23,187 nucleotides of DNA from Hamiltosporidium magnivora. Its lineage: Eukaryota; Microsporidia; Dubosqiidae. The notes beneath the pieces are model-generated. The model made no database searches and had not been told where the DNA came from. It worked only from the letters and a program-made list of their open reading frames with translations. The stretch spans positions 1 through 23,187 of the forward strand of contig PITI01000089.1 of assembly GCA_004325065.1 (NCBI GenBank), given 5' to 3'. Positions 1-9,378 of the stretch are shown here, piece by piece. Position 1 is the first letter of the stretch. Every line of letters begins with the position of its first letter. The translations under genes were made by a program, and so were the position numbers.

Positions 1-860
1 TCCTCTTGGTTTTCTAATGTTTGTTTAATCATTTCATTGACGTTTGTAAGATTTTCAGGTATTTCATTATATTCTTCTCTAAATTTAAGTATATCTATTG
101 CGAATTCGGGTTCTGAACAAAATTCTCGTTTCAAAAAACCAAATGATTCTGCTTTGGTTTTAAATTCATTTGCTGTGCTGTTATAAACTGTATTTCCATC
201 GAATAAAAGGACTAATTGATTAAAAAGAAGAAATATTTCATATGATGGTTGGTGTATTGTAAATATAATTGTCACCAATTTTTTTTCTGCAATTTCTTTA
301 AATAATCTGATAAGATCCAATGCATATGACGAATCAAGTCCACTGGTAGGCTCATCAAGTAAAATTATTTTGGGATCTGTAACGAGTTCGACCCCTATCA
401 TTGTTCTTTTTCTTTCACCACCCGAAATGCTTTTTATACGGGTATTGGCTATTTTTTTCAAATATAAATTAGATATAATTGTATCAACTTTATCGTTTAT
501 TTTTACGCTTTTATCCTTAAGTCGAAATTTGGCAGCATATGTTATGGTTTGTCTAACCGTAAGATTTTCATAGCAACAGTCATCTTGATCTACAAATGCT
601 ATATTGTTAATCCAATCACGGTTTCTTCTTTCTAATTTATTAGATGTAACAATTCCAGTCGTTTTTCCACCATCTGGAATTCTTCCCGCTAAAGCTTTGA
701 GTAAAGTTGTTTTACCGGATCCACTTGGACCCATTATTGCACACAATTCACCTGCTTTAGCTTCTCCATATGCATTTTTGACTAATTTTACATACTTCTT
801 AGCTATACTTTTATTTTTATTCTTTAATTCAATATTTAAATTTTTCCATTCTACATCCAT
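1..860 (-). CDS. ABCG-family (White-type) half ABC transporter, N-terminal part, cut by window edge
   Basis: Membrane ATPase subunit; ABCG half-transporters dimerise and use ATP hydrolysis to move lipids or small molecules across membranes. The 286 visible residues form one nucleotide-binding domain: Walker A GPSGSGKTT (44-52), a Q-loop followed by ENLTVRQT (Q92, 98-105), ABC signature ISGGERKR (145-152), Walker B with D-loop IILLDEPTSGLD (165-176) and the switch histidine in IHQP (202-205). The order of nucleotide-binding domain first is the reverse of ABCB and ABCC proteins and typical of ABCG. The transmembrane half would lie to the left of base 1. The ATG at 860-858 is the only one after an in-frame TGA at 920-918, and CCCC sits 2 bases before it. 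No lesions are visible in this part. The substrate cannot be told from sequence. Confidence 0.97.
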   Translation of the reverse strand, partial: MDVEWKNLNIELKNKNKSIAKKYVKLVKNAYGEAKAGELCAIMGPSGSGKTTLLKALAGRIPDGGKTTGIVTSNKLERRNRDWINNIAFVDQDDCCYENLTVRQTITYAAKFRLKDKSVKINDKVDTIISNLYLKKIANTRIKSISGGERKRTMIGVELVTDPKIILLDEPTSGLDSSYALDLIRLFKEIAEKKLVTIIFTIHQPSYEIFLLFNQLVLLFDGNTVYNSTANEFKTKAESFGFLKREFCSEPEFAIDILKFREEYNEIPENLTNVNEMIKQTLENQE

Positions 861-869
861 TAGGGGATT
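861..869 (-). promoter_or_regulatory. Microsporidian CCC-type start-site motif of the ABCG gene
   Basis: On the minus strand AATCCCCTA directly precedes the ATG. CCC- or GGG-like motifs close to the start codon are a described transcription signal across Microsporidia. An AAAATTTT tract, like the accompanying AAATTT-type signal, lies about 30-40 bases upstream. The motif supports the chosen start and suggests a very short 5' leader. The functional role is inferred. Confidence 0.6.
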
Positions 870-915
870 TTCAAACCTCACAAAATAAACAGAAAATTTT
901 TCAAATATCAAATTT

Positions 916-969
916 AATCAAATTCATAGTTCAAACGAATCAAATTCATAGTCTAAACGAATCAAATTT
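916..969. repeat. 22-bp tandem repeat, about 2.5 copies, upstream of the ABCG gene
   Basis: Two 22-base units, 916-937 and 938-959, differ only by TC versus CT at positions 16-17 of the unit. They are followed by a partial third copy, 960-969. The unit begins AATCAAATTCATAG and ends AAACG. The array lies 56-109 bases upstream of the ABCG start codon, where promoter elements could sit, but no function is shown. It may be only a small minisatellite. Confidence 0.85.
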
Positions 970-1065
970 GTCTGGTACTCATGAATATATTAACCAATAA
1001 CCATAAAAAATCAAAATTATCTTGCTTTCTATAACCGGTAATTCTGTTATTTTTTAATTATCTCC

Positions 1066-1420
1066 TTTTTTAAAAAAAGAATAATTTGCAAAAAATGGAA
1101 GAAGGATAACCAAATTAAAAACTTTTCGCTTAGAAAAGAGTATCTAAAATTAACGTGAAAACAATGTTTACCTCTTTGGTGGAATATGAGCCATACCGAA
1201 CATATAGACCAGCCCCCTTTAATCCCGAGTTAGAATTGATTAAAAGAAACAAATGTAATTTTTTTAATTGTTCATAATCGATATCGACCGGTAAAAGAGA
1301 AAGCTAATAAGTATGTAAGTACAATTATAAATAAATGAGTTGATAAAAAAGAAATTATAAAAAATTAAAAAAATTACACCTTTTTCATGATAAAATTTAT
1401 AATTGAACGTAGAATAATTT
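1066..1420 (+). pseudogene. Possible decayed coding sequence, family unknown
   Basis: One frame (first base 1066) reads as basic, coding-like sequence broken by several stops, for example around NQIKNFSLRKEYLKL, WWNMSHTEHIDQPPLIP and YRPVKEKANKYV. The frame 1164-1277 overlaps it and is open from an ATG for 37 codons, with a proline-bearing stretch (YRTYRPAPFNPELEL). The block at 1160-1240 is clearly richer in GC than its surroundings. This fits an old gene or transposon fragment read across a frameshift. No family is recognised and chance cannot be excluded. Confidence 0.22.
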
Positions 1421-1535
1421 AGATTTCATAAAAAATTTTATTTCAATAAATCATGTATAAAATAATATTTGTTTCAAGAAAACATATCGTTTGCAAATAT
1501 TTTTATTTAAATAAATTATTTATAGTAAAATCTCA

Positions 1536-1892
1536 TTAAGAATCCAAACTGTAAAGTTGATTTAAATTATAATTCTTTGTACAGTTATTTAAGTATTATT
1601 AGTTCTTCATCTGCTTTATTAAAACTCTTTATAATCTTTTATCGTATCCGATCTAATTTTTAAAATTTTGATCAGATTTTTGTGCATAGTTTGTCAAAAA
1701 AAAAATAGAAATTTGATATTCTGAGTCATCGTTAAACTTAAAATTATTTATCTTTGTTACTTTTTTAAAAGGGTATAGACTAGGTTTAACTCTCGGATTC
1801 TTGTTAACAATTCACTTATTTTTTTTTGCAATTTCTTCGGGTAAATTGTTCAGAATCAAACTATCTTTATCGATCAAAAAAATCATCAACAT
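1536..1892 (-). pseudogene. Possible decayed coding sequence, family unknown
   Basis: Read from ATG 1892-1890, one frame runs 119 codons to TAA 1538-1536 with about five internal stops, roughly half the number expected by chance at this base composition. Segments such as LILNNLPEEIAKKN, PSLYPFKKVTKINNFKF and TNYAQKSDQNFKN look like real protein, with charged residues and prolines rather than plain Ile, Lys, Asn and Phe runs. The first segment loosely resembles starts of F-box or LRR proteins, but that is only an impression. No CCC motif precedes the ATG. Confidence 0.25.
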
Positions 1893-2817
1893 TCGATTTT
1901 AAGGCAATAAAATTTGTAAATTTCTCTATTCATATTAATACTTGATGTTGACTAAGGTATTTCTAAGTATATTTCATAATTATACAACATGTGGTAATAA
2001 TAAGATCAAACATCTCAAACCTAAAATTATAAACAGAACCAATGTTTAAAACGGAGTGAGAATTATCATTTTTATGTTTAAATAATATAAGAAATGCTTG
2101 GTGTAATCACAGATGGAATATGTGCAATCTACTGTGTGTTATTTAATATAGCATAACTATATAAAGTGAAATTTTAAATTTTGACATCACTTTTTATTCA
2201 GACATTAATTTTATTTCTAAATACTAATTTTAATGAATTTAAATAGAGATCCTTCAATTAATTTTTTAGACTTGATTTTGTATTTAATTTGGAAAATAAA
2301 TTTTTCTCCGAATCTATTCCTCATTTTTTCAGTATAATAATATCAAGGCGTTTTACAATCAGCGAAGTAATACTCTGCTTGCTCACAAAATTAGCACAAA
2401 GTTAACATACACTTCCTATCACTCATAAAAAATCTCTTCTTTGATATGACAAAAGATTGTCTTATTAAATTAAAGATATTTCAAATTTTTGCAATTTTTA
2501 CGAATCAACAATACAAAAATTTCATATATTCAATTGTATATAATTTTACCTGCGATTGTCTGCGTTGTAGGTGTTGTATAAATTCAATGGTTTTACTTTT
2601 CAGATATATTTCTATATAATTGTTTTATTGAATATTTCGCTTGAAAAAAACTTAATGTGTAAAACCAGTTTTTTATTTACCATATTTACATCAATAATTG
2701 ATGTTTTTTAGATGTTTTTACTCTTTTAAATTTACGTAAATCCAAGACTTGCAAAAGTATGTATTTGTTTGAGATAAGAAATGCTGTTTTTTTTAAAAAA
2801 AATTTAGCTCTGAATAG
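1893..2817. other. AT-rich intergenic stretch, no supported gene
   Basis: No conserved coding sequence is visible. The longest open frame is 2395-2619 on the plus strand, 74 codons between stops with no useful start, a length expected by chance here. It contains one perfect short palindrome at 2688-2704. Nothing resembling a tRNA or a transposon end was seen. Confidence 0.5.
2688..2704. repeat. Perfect 8-bp inverted repeat with 1-base centre
   Basis: ACATCAAT, then A, then ATTGATGT. It lies in spacer and is not followed by a T-tract typical of a terminator on either strand beyond ordinary AT-richness. It could be a protein-binding palindrome or chance. Confidence 0.4.
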
Positions 2818-3132
2818 CCAGAAGTGCCCTGGCTTAATCGTCATAAATATAAGTTTTAAATTGCAAATCTTAAAAGGCCTCCTGTAGAACTTATAAAAAT
2901 CGGCTGTTATGATTCGAGTACTCTCGTGTCACAGTTAATCAACAATATCGTTATTAATAAATTGTAAAGAATTGCTAGTATCGATTTGAAGCGACAAATG
3001 TTTACAAGCCTTGCAAAAAAATATTTTCTTAAGTTGTTATATGATCTGAATTTGGTGTTCATTGACATATTTTTTTATTCCCGGATATCTCTTGGCAGAA
3101 CTCTTTACAGGAAAATATCCAAATCTTCATAG
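2818..3132 (+). pseudogene. Decayed coding frame, perhaps retroelement pol fragment
   Basis: One frame stays open for 104 codons apart from TAA at 2857-2859 and TAA at 2965-2967, ending at TAG 3130-3132. About nine stops would be expected. The first residues read PEVPWLNRHKYKF. PWLxxH resembles the motif after the protease in many Ty3/Gypsy polyproteins, where it reads G-x-PWL-x-x-H. Later parts (ELIKIGCYDSSTLVSQL, LAKKYFLKLLYDLNLVFID) are coding-like but unassigned. The 2820-2940 block is richer in GC than its flanks. Decayed coding sequence is moderately supported; the retroelement reading is weak. Confidence 0.3.
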
Positions 3133-4644
3133 ATCAGATCATTATATTATATCTTTTTTTGTTGATAAAATTCTTTAGTTTATATGAAAAATACAGTATC
3201 TTGTCTTTCTGGCTAACATTTGTCTTCTTTTTTTCATAAAAAAAAGCGAATATCATTAATAATAACAAATAATAAATTATATAGAAGTATATGTTCGAAT
3301 TTTTAATTCTTTGTAAAAATTATTGATTTCATCTCTATGGATAATTTATAACAAAATAAAGTTAATGACTAATTTATCTGCCAAATCTTGTTAGGTTAGT
3401 TCCCCCGGATTTTTCATGCATTTTTTTTTATTACATTTTATACTTTCGTATCACATATTATATAAATTCCAAAATCTAATAAAATCGTTTTGGTTACTTT
3501 TTTTCAATCAAATTAATATACTTAACAAATCGTAGACTTTTATGACATTAATCTATGAGATTGTAGGTAGTATATTAATTTTAAAACTTCATTGAAAATA
3601 GCCTGTCTTTAGCACCTTTCCGGATAAAGACGTTGTCACTGAAAAATGTCAATTTTTTCATTTAAATATTTCTGAGCATCTCCTTAGTGTAATATTCTCA
3701 ATTAAAAGTTTTAAAAATTAATCTACTATACTTTCTTAATATAATGTGTGGGTTTTAAATAGTTTTGATTAGATATTTTTTCAATCAACAATATTATACC
3801 ACAGTAAATTAATCTATCACAATAAAAAATCTCAACCTAAAATTTAATAGTTTTATAAGATTTTTTAGTTTAACAACTCACCAAATAAAATGAACAAAAT
3901 GCGAAATAAGAAACAAAACACGAAAGCTGCTTATAACACATATAAAATGCTATTATAAGTAATCCTAGGTTTATTGTAGAACCACCTTATCTATTATTTA
4001 AATACATATCATCAGAAAGAAAATATTCATAAGTACAAACCCAACTTTATAAACCTTTGCATACTAAGAAAAAGGGAAAAGTTGATGTTTCTGTTTATAA
4101 TATAGAAATGAAATTGAAATAACGTACGAATCATAAAAAAAACGAAGTAAATAAAACCAGACAAATATGCGAATAAGTAGCACGAAAGAAATTAATTTTG
4201 TTTCAATAATGTTTATTATTGTCTTCTTTTAATACAATATATTTCAATTAATTTTTCTCGCTTCTTTACATTAAACATAATATTTGAAAATTGTGTGTTC
4301 ACAACAAATTTTATACAAGCTAAATGTCATTTAACGTATATCTAGATTTCTAAAAATATGTTTTTGAAATAGAATTAAATAAATACAAATGATTACACAC
4401 CATTAAACACATATAAATCGCTTAGAAAAACAAGAAAGAAATTCAAGTAACAAACTCTGTTATAGTAAAATTATAAAATAAATATTGCAAAGTATTTTAC
4501 AGAATATAAAAACGTACCAATAATTTTTTTGAATTTTTTTATTTATTCTATGAATTCACATGAATGCAACAATCAACTCTTCATTTTAATAGAACATAAT
4601 TTGCTAATAGGGACAGTTTTGGCGGGGATATCCAGCCCCACCAC
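3133..4644. other. AT-rich intergenic stretch, no supported gene
   Basis: No conserved ORF, RNA gene or repeat array was recognised. A minus-strand frame from ATG 3661 reads MKKLTFFSDNVFIRKGAKD for 26 codons and then hits stops, which could be a relic or chance. A short GC-rich patch at 4610-4644 contains the palindrome GGATATCC, with GGGG and CCCC around it, but no clear role. Confidence 0.45.
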
Positions 4645-5001
4645 TTATATATTAAGCTTAGATTCTTCATTGCGTTTGAATATTCTTTTTAAGAAAGTAT
4701 ATTTTTCAGGATATTTAAACATCGTAATATACTTATGTGTGTCTATAATACACTGCCACTCAAATAAATTCATTTGTATTTTCTTTGTACCTATAACAAA
4801 GTATTTTAATATTATAAAAAATGTATTTATAATCAAAAATAATTCTACAATATATAAGGTAAGATAGAAGGAACTATGGAAGTAATATATCACTTGATTA
4901 CAAGATGATCTCATTGTTTTAAAGTGAAGATGTAAGTCATAATATATTTCTAAGATGGCTTGGACAGAAATGAAGAAGAAGAGTATATATGATGTTTTCA
5001 T
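4645..5001 (-). CDS. Doubtful small ORF with a signal-peptide-like N-terminus
   Basis: The 118-residue ORF starts at ATG 5001-4999. Its first 20 residues (MKTSYILFFFISVQAILE...) look like a classical secretion signal, with a likely cut after SVQA. A second hydrophobic stretch lies near residues 50-68 and the C-terminus is basic (KRIFKRNEESK). No CCC motif precedes the ATG, unlike the two convincing genes. After the TAA the same frame stays open another 22 codons (including WWGWISPPK), so this may be a truncated relic of a longer secreted protein. The opposite strand is also open over 4529-4867, so chance is a real alternative. Confidence 0.25.
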   Translation of the reverse strand: MKTSYILFFFISVQAILEIYYDLHLHFKTMRSSCNQVIYYFHSSFYLTLYIVELFLIINTFFIILKYFVIGTKKIQMNLFEWQCIIDTHKYITMFKYPEKYTFLKRIFKRNEESKLNI

Positions 5002-5502
5002 AAACAAACAATGAAACTCATTATTTTATATTAAAAATTCAAAACAAGTTTCATGTTTTCTTATCAAATAAACAAATAAAATATTAGATTTAAGGAAGTT
5101 TAAACAAATAGTTTTTGATTTGTTTATTTAAATTATATCATTAAATTAGTTAAAAATTTTTAGAATTATATTTCATTAAGTTTATGTAATAAAATCCAAG
5201 AGATTAAGTATTTAAATAAAGTCAAACTTTAAAATGTATTATTTTATATCTGTAGATAAAGATTTATATATAAAAATAAACATATAAACGAAAAAATATT
5301 AATAATTATACTTATGTCCGAAAGTATAATTTTTTGACAAAAAAAGGGTTTTAAAGCAAAGAAGCGATAATATTTAATTAAATCCGTTGAAAACCGAAAT
5401 ATATGTCTTTAGTTCGTAAGAAATAATGAGGGACTTGATAACGGATTAAACTGAATGTTGCACTGAATAATGAGTATGGAAAGTTAAAAGCAAGATTTTT
5501 TA

Positions 5503-5802
5503 ATGTCTAAAAAGTACATTTCTTGCAATATCAAGCTTATTTGATTGATGTATCAAAAAAAATCTAAATAATTGAATTTTGCAATTTACCGAGGGAAATA
5601 TAAAGATATGAGGTTTTTATATCCAAAAGATGTAGAAAATTATTTGAATAAATCTTACGAAAATTATACTAGAAATAAAGGTGTTAAAATTTCGTTTATG
5701 TGGTGTATGAATATGAACCGAAAGTCGGATTAGAAATATAGAGAGATGGTCATACTCCAGCCTTTAGACTATTATTTTTTTTTATCAAATATACTCAGTT
5801 AA
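5503..5802 (+). pseudogene. Possible decayed coding sequence, family unknown
   Basis: One frame from ATG 5503 runs 99 codons with three internal stops (TGA 5542-5544, TAA 5569-5571, TAG 5731-5733) and ends at TAA 5800-5802. About nine stops would be expected. The longest open part, 5572-5730, reads as ordinary soluble protein (AIYRGKYKDMRFLYPKDVEN, NKGVKISFMWCMN). No family is recognised and no start-site motif is present. Confidence 0.27.
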
Positions 5803-7215
5803 AAGTTATAATTTAGGGGAAAAATTGCCCCGTAACGTATAGATGCTGTTTTTTTTTTCTAAAAATATGATTAGAGACAAAAGTAAATATCATAAAAAAA
5901 TAACTGATTTTTAAAGGAACTGTTTTACTATTGGAAAAATGATATTCCAAACCACAGCAGAATCGTAAAAAACTACAGAGTAATTTGAATCTTAGTTTTT
6001 TGAAGAGTAAAAACTGAAGTTTCTTAAATGATTCGAATAAATTGAAACTTCAAATACGATGTAGAATATTCTTTTTAAGTAGTATAGATTAAATATCCTA
6101 AAATCAAAATGATGTAGATAAGTATCTCGATGCCGAATAATTAGTTCAAAAATCTTCTTTGCGCTTCGTATATGTGCCGTTTCTTCATACTTTGGCCCAT
6201 GTTGACTTATATGGCATTTATTCATATTAGGATAAATAATTAATTATTATATTGATCAAGATAAACATAAATATACGTAAGTTTTATAAAAATATGTCTT
6301 TTTACAAGAATTTTTTGCTCACATTGAAAGAAGTTGGTGATAGTAAAAGCTAATCCAAGTAAAATGGCGCATCGGAAAATTCGAATAAAATCGGCTATTT
6401 TACCAACTTAAATTATGTTAATCATGTACTATTTTAGAACAATGGATGATATCACAGTCAAGATGTAGGGGGCCCCTTTATTAACTAGAAATTGCTTTAT
6501 ATTACCGAAATGCTTTAAATTACAATGCAATCTAGTTCTTAGAACGCTCGATTTTCCTATAAAAATGCATATATCAATAGACAGGATCATTACGAGAAAA
6601 AAATTATATTAGAGTGTTTTCATGTTGACAAAAGGCTTTATAAAAATTGGAATCTAAATATTAAATATCATAAAGAAATAACAGAAAATAAACAAATGAA
6701 TAATTTATATAAAAAAAAAGCAGAATATCAGATTTATTTATTTTACAGTTTGAAAATAATTACTCGGCTATCATTGAAGATTTCTTTAAATGTTTTAAAA
6801 TGAAATAGGCATCCGAAATGGCAAAGGAATTTCTATTACTGTTGAGAAAAAAAACATATTTCAAGAGATTTGAGAAAATCCTAAAAAAATGTAAAATTGA
6901 AAAAAAAAGGTAAAAAAAATTTTGCACCTGGATATAGAAAAATAGCAAACTTTGGCTGCAAACAAGCATAATGGCAGGTTAAATCCGCAAAAAAATCTTT
7001 AAAAGATTCAAAAGTAAGGCTACAAAGGAAATTTTAGGCCACTATATTTGAAGATTTTTTCAAATCACTATGTAAAAATAAGTATAGCTGAAATATAAAC
7101 ATGAGGTAAGTTTGAATAATCAATTAGATGTATTTTTTACAAATTTAAATAACTTTATAATAATTACAATATCTAATATTACTTTAATATTTGCTTAAAT
7201 ATTTAGAAGTTATCC
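5803..7215. other. AT-rich intergenic stretch, only chance-sized ORFs
   Basis: Two minus-strand ATG ORFs of 77 and 69 codons occur (5992-6225 and 6760-6969). Neither has a CCC motif, signal peptide or recognisable domain, and such lengths are expected by chance. A somewhat GC-richer patch at 6340-6480 includes GGGGGCCCC, and its minus strand reads in a coding-like way through stops (GKIADFIRIF). Nothing firmer is supported. Confidence 0.4.
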
Positions 7216-7801
7216 ATGAAAGACAACTCTTCCGCTTCTACAAGAATTATAATTCATATTCATTTAGAAGTAATATTTTTCATGATAAAACGTGAAAATT
7301 TATTGTGCCTAATAAGTATAATTATTGAAAAAAACATCAAAACCTGTTACAGTAATAATACAATCGGTAGATAATTCTCAGAAAAAAATTTGATATTATT
7401 TTTTCTATCTTGAAATGAAGCAAGCCATTGAAAAATATTGAACACTGAGAATAGAAAGTATCTAAATTTTTCAAGAGGTACAGACTAAAAAAAATGAGCT
7501 AAATTCTAATAACATACAACATCGAGATAAAAATATTTAAGCCGGTAAAGACGTAAAAAAGTTTGATCAACCTCGTGATTTATACACTAATGACAATACA
7601 TGAACTAAAAATGAGTTAACGAAAGTTTATCTAAAGATTATCGCAAATAAAATAGAAAATATGTAAGATAAACCGAATAAAAATGTAAATATATCGATGG
7701 AAATAAATCAATTTTCAAAGGACGAAATAGAAATTCTGAGATACTTAATCTTAGCAAAGTAGAGTGTTATCTTTGATTTTTTTGAATTTTCAGTTGTGTA
7801 A
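7216..7801 (+). pseudogene. Decayed gene convergent with the 516-residue ORF, family unknown
   Basis: From ATG 7216 one frame is open to about 7372 (MKDNSSASTRIII...). From about 7322 a second frame carries coding-like sequence to TAA 7799-7801, broken by stops at 7391, 7439, 7463, 7538, 7601, 7664 and 7760. That is seven internal stops in 160 codons where about fourteen are expected. Segments such as EVQTKKNELNSNN, KKFDQPRDLYTNDN, TKNELTKVYLKIIANKIEN and INQFSKDEIEILRYLILAK have a real-protein mix of charged and polar residues. The frame change near 7322-7372 would be one indel. It ends 14 bases from the stop of the neighbouring minus-strand gene. Confidence 0.38.
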
Positions 7802-7815
7802 ATTATCTAAACTTT

Positions 7816-9366
7816 TCATTTATATTTTAAACCGCAATTTTTTGTACTTATAACAATACCAGATTTATATCCAGATTTGCATTTCAATTCATTGTGAAAA
7901 TATTCTTCAATAATTTTATGACATAAATTAAAGCACAGTTCAATGAATTTCATGGCGGTATTATTTCCATCGTTTGTTTGAGGACATTCATCGCTGGATC
8001 TTTCGGGACAAATACTATTTTTTTGGAAGGCTTTGAGTTTTTCAAGAAAATACAGTTGATTTGCGCTTTCTAAAATTATTATTATATTATAAGATGCTTT
8101 TATAATAATAAGGTAGTCTCTAAAAATAGTTATTTGGCTCAAAATACGCGTCTTTAGTTCAGTATATTCTTTATTCATTTCATTTTTATAGAATTCTATA
8201 TTTTCTACTATCTTTATCATTTTTTGAATGCTATAGTCTTTAGCAATGTTTATAGTAAATTTAATAATGCAATCTATGAAATTTTCAAATATTTTATGAT
8301 CTTCTATTATTATATAAATATTTGAGATTTTATTACGGAAACCTTCTATTTCGGAGATTAAATTTTTTTCTATAAAAATTTCAAACATTTGCAATATTTT
8401 TTCGGTTAATGTTTCATTTTTAATTACAAAAAAACTACCTAGATTCATTTCTAGAATTTCATTCGTGTACATTTGTAATTCCTTAAATTCATAAAGAAAT
8501 CCCAGAAATTTATTTATTTGAGAATTTTCAAGATTTTCACAAAATTTTAAATCGAGTCTTTTATACAAAATGGATGTTTTTACCTTCTCAAAGTCATTTA
8601 ATTTGTTCAACCAATTTTCTGTAATTTGGATTTCCTCAACATTTTTTAATACTAAATGTTTGCTGTTTTTACTTCTTAAAAACATCTCCACTTCACCATA
8701 ATTTTTACATAATGAAATTATTATAAAAAGTATTTCTCTCAAAATGAATGCTAAATATGAGGTAATAAATAAATATTTTTTTGATTTTACATTTGTAAGG
8801 TTTTTAAAATATCCATCTATATATATTTCTCTATCCTTGTCTGTTTTAAATGCACTGGCAGGATATTCGATTAAATAGTTTATTTCTCCTGCCTTTCTTT
8901 TTAAAAATCTGTTTTTGATATCTATTTGACTATTTTCAAGTTCTATAAATATTTTATCAAATACTTGATTTGTGAAAGTGTCAACGAAACTGTAAAATAT
9001 TTCTGTTTTATATTTCTGCACAATTTTATTCAATTCAAAAATTATATTTTCATATATATGATTTGATGTTTGAATATTTTGATTAGACCTTTGGTTATTT
9101 AATATTTCTATTATTTTTGGTAATAAATTTGATTTGATTTTAGATTGTAATAGAATTTTGTTTGAATATCTTTTATATGCAGAAATAACATAATCTATAT
9201 TTTTATAATTCTCGATAGATAAAATTAAATTGCTATGATCTGAATTGTAGATTACAATGTTTTTCATACTGGAGCATGCCCTATGATAGCAATCATTTTC
9301 TATTTTCATTTTTTTTGTACAAATGTGAAGATATGCTTGGAAGATTAAAAATATCAGGATTAGCAT
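7816..9366 (-). CDS. Predicted secreted protein of unknown family, 516 residues, cysteine-rich C-terminus
   Basis: Complete ORF from ATG 9366-9364 to TGA 7818-7816. The start is fixed by an in-frame TAA two codons upstream and a CCC motif 6 bases before the ATG. Residues 1-16 (MLILIFLIFQAYLHIC) form a short hydrophobic signal-like segment. The middle is Lys, Asn, Ile and Glu rich with many predicted helices. Residues 197-220 are hydrophobic but interrupted by Arg and Glu, so a membrane span is uncertain. Cysteines cluster near the N-terminus (16, 26, 31) and the C-terminus (453, 461, 478, 482, 496, 511), suggesting disulphides outside the cell. No known domain was recognised. It is probably a lineage-specific protein exported to the parasite surface or host; that role is inferred. 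The absence of stops over 516 codons shows the frame is maintained by selection. Confidence 0.85.
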   Translation of the reverse strand: MLILIFLIFQAYLHICTKKMKIENDCYHRACSSMKNIVIYNSDHSNLILSIENYKNIDYVISAYKRYSNKILLQSKIKSNLLPKIIEILNNQRSNQNIQTSNHIYENIIFELNKIVQKYKTEIFYSFVDTFTNQVFDKIFIELENSQIDIKNRFLKRKAGEINYLIEYPASAFKTDKDREIYIDGYFKNLTNVKSKKYLFITSYLAFILREILFIIISLCKNYGEVEMFLRSKNSKHLVLKNVEEIQITENWLNKLNDFEKVKTSILYKRLDLKFCENLENSQINKFLGFLYEFKELQMYTNEILEMNLGSFFVIKNETLTEKILQMFEIFIEKNLISEIEGFRNKISNIYIIIEDHKIFENFIDCIIKFTINIAKDYSIQKMIKIVENIEFYKNEMNKEYTELKTRILSQITIFRDYLIIIKASYNIIIILESANQLYFLEKLKAFQKNSICPERSSDECPQTNDGNNTAMKFIELCFNLCHKIIEEYFHNELKCKSGYKSGIVISTKNCGLKYK

Positions 9367-9378
9367 TTTTTAGGGATT
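9367..9378 (-). promoter_or_regulatory. Microsporidian CCC-type start-site motif of the 516-residue ORF
   Basis: On the minus strand AATCCCTAAAAA directly precedes the ATG. It shares AATCCC with the ABCG gene more than 8 kb away, although the spacers differ (6 versus 2 bases). An AAATATTTT tract lies about 20 bases further upstream, similar to the AAATTT-like signal described with this motif. Function is inferred from family-wide knowledge. Confidence 0.6.

Noticed and set aside
370..888. Two plus-strand ORFs opposite the ABCG gene
   Set aside because: They are the reverse reading of the conserved nucleotide-binding domain; all ABC motifs lie on the minus strand.
4529..4867. 112-codon plus-strand ORF
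   Set aside because: It begins at a non-ATG codon, overlaps the minus-strand ORF with a better signal peptide, and has no recognisable domain or start motif.
5992..6225. 77-codon minus-strand ORF
   Set aside because: Starts at ATG and is fairly polar, but has no CCC motif, domain or neighbouring support; within chance length.
6239..6482. Integrase-like reading (GAPYILTVI) on the minus strand
   Set aside because: Only one short segment resembles the integrase core, with two stops nearby and no zinc-binding part; too weak to call.
6760..6969. 69-codon minus-strand ORF rich in Phe and Leu
   Set aside because: Composition is that of reversed A-rich runs; no motif or start signal.
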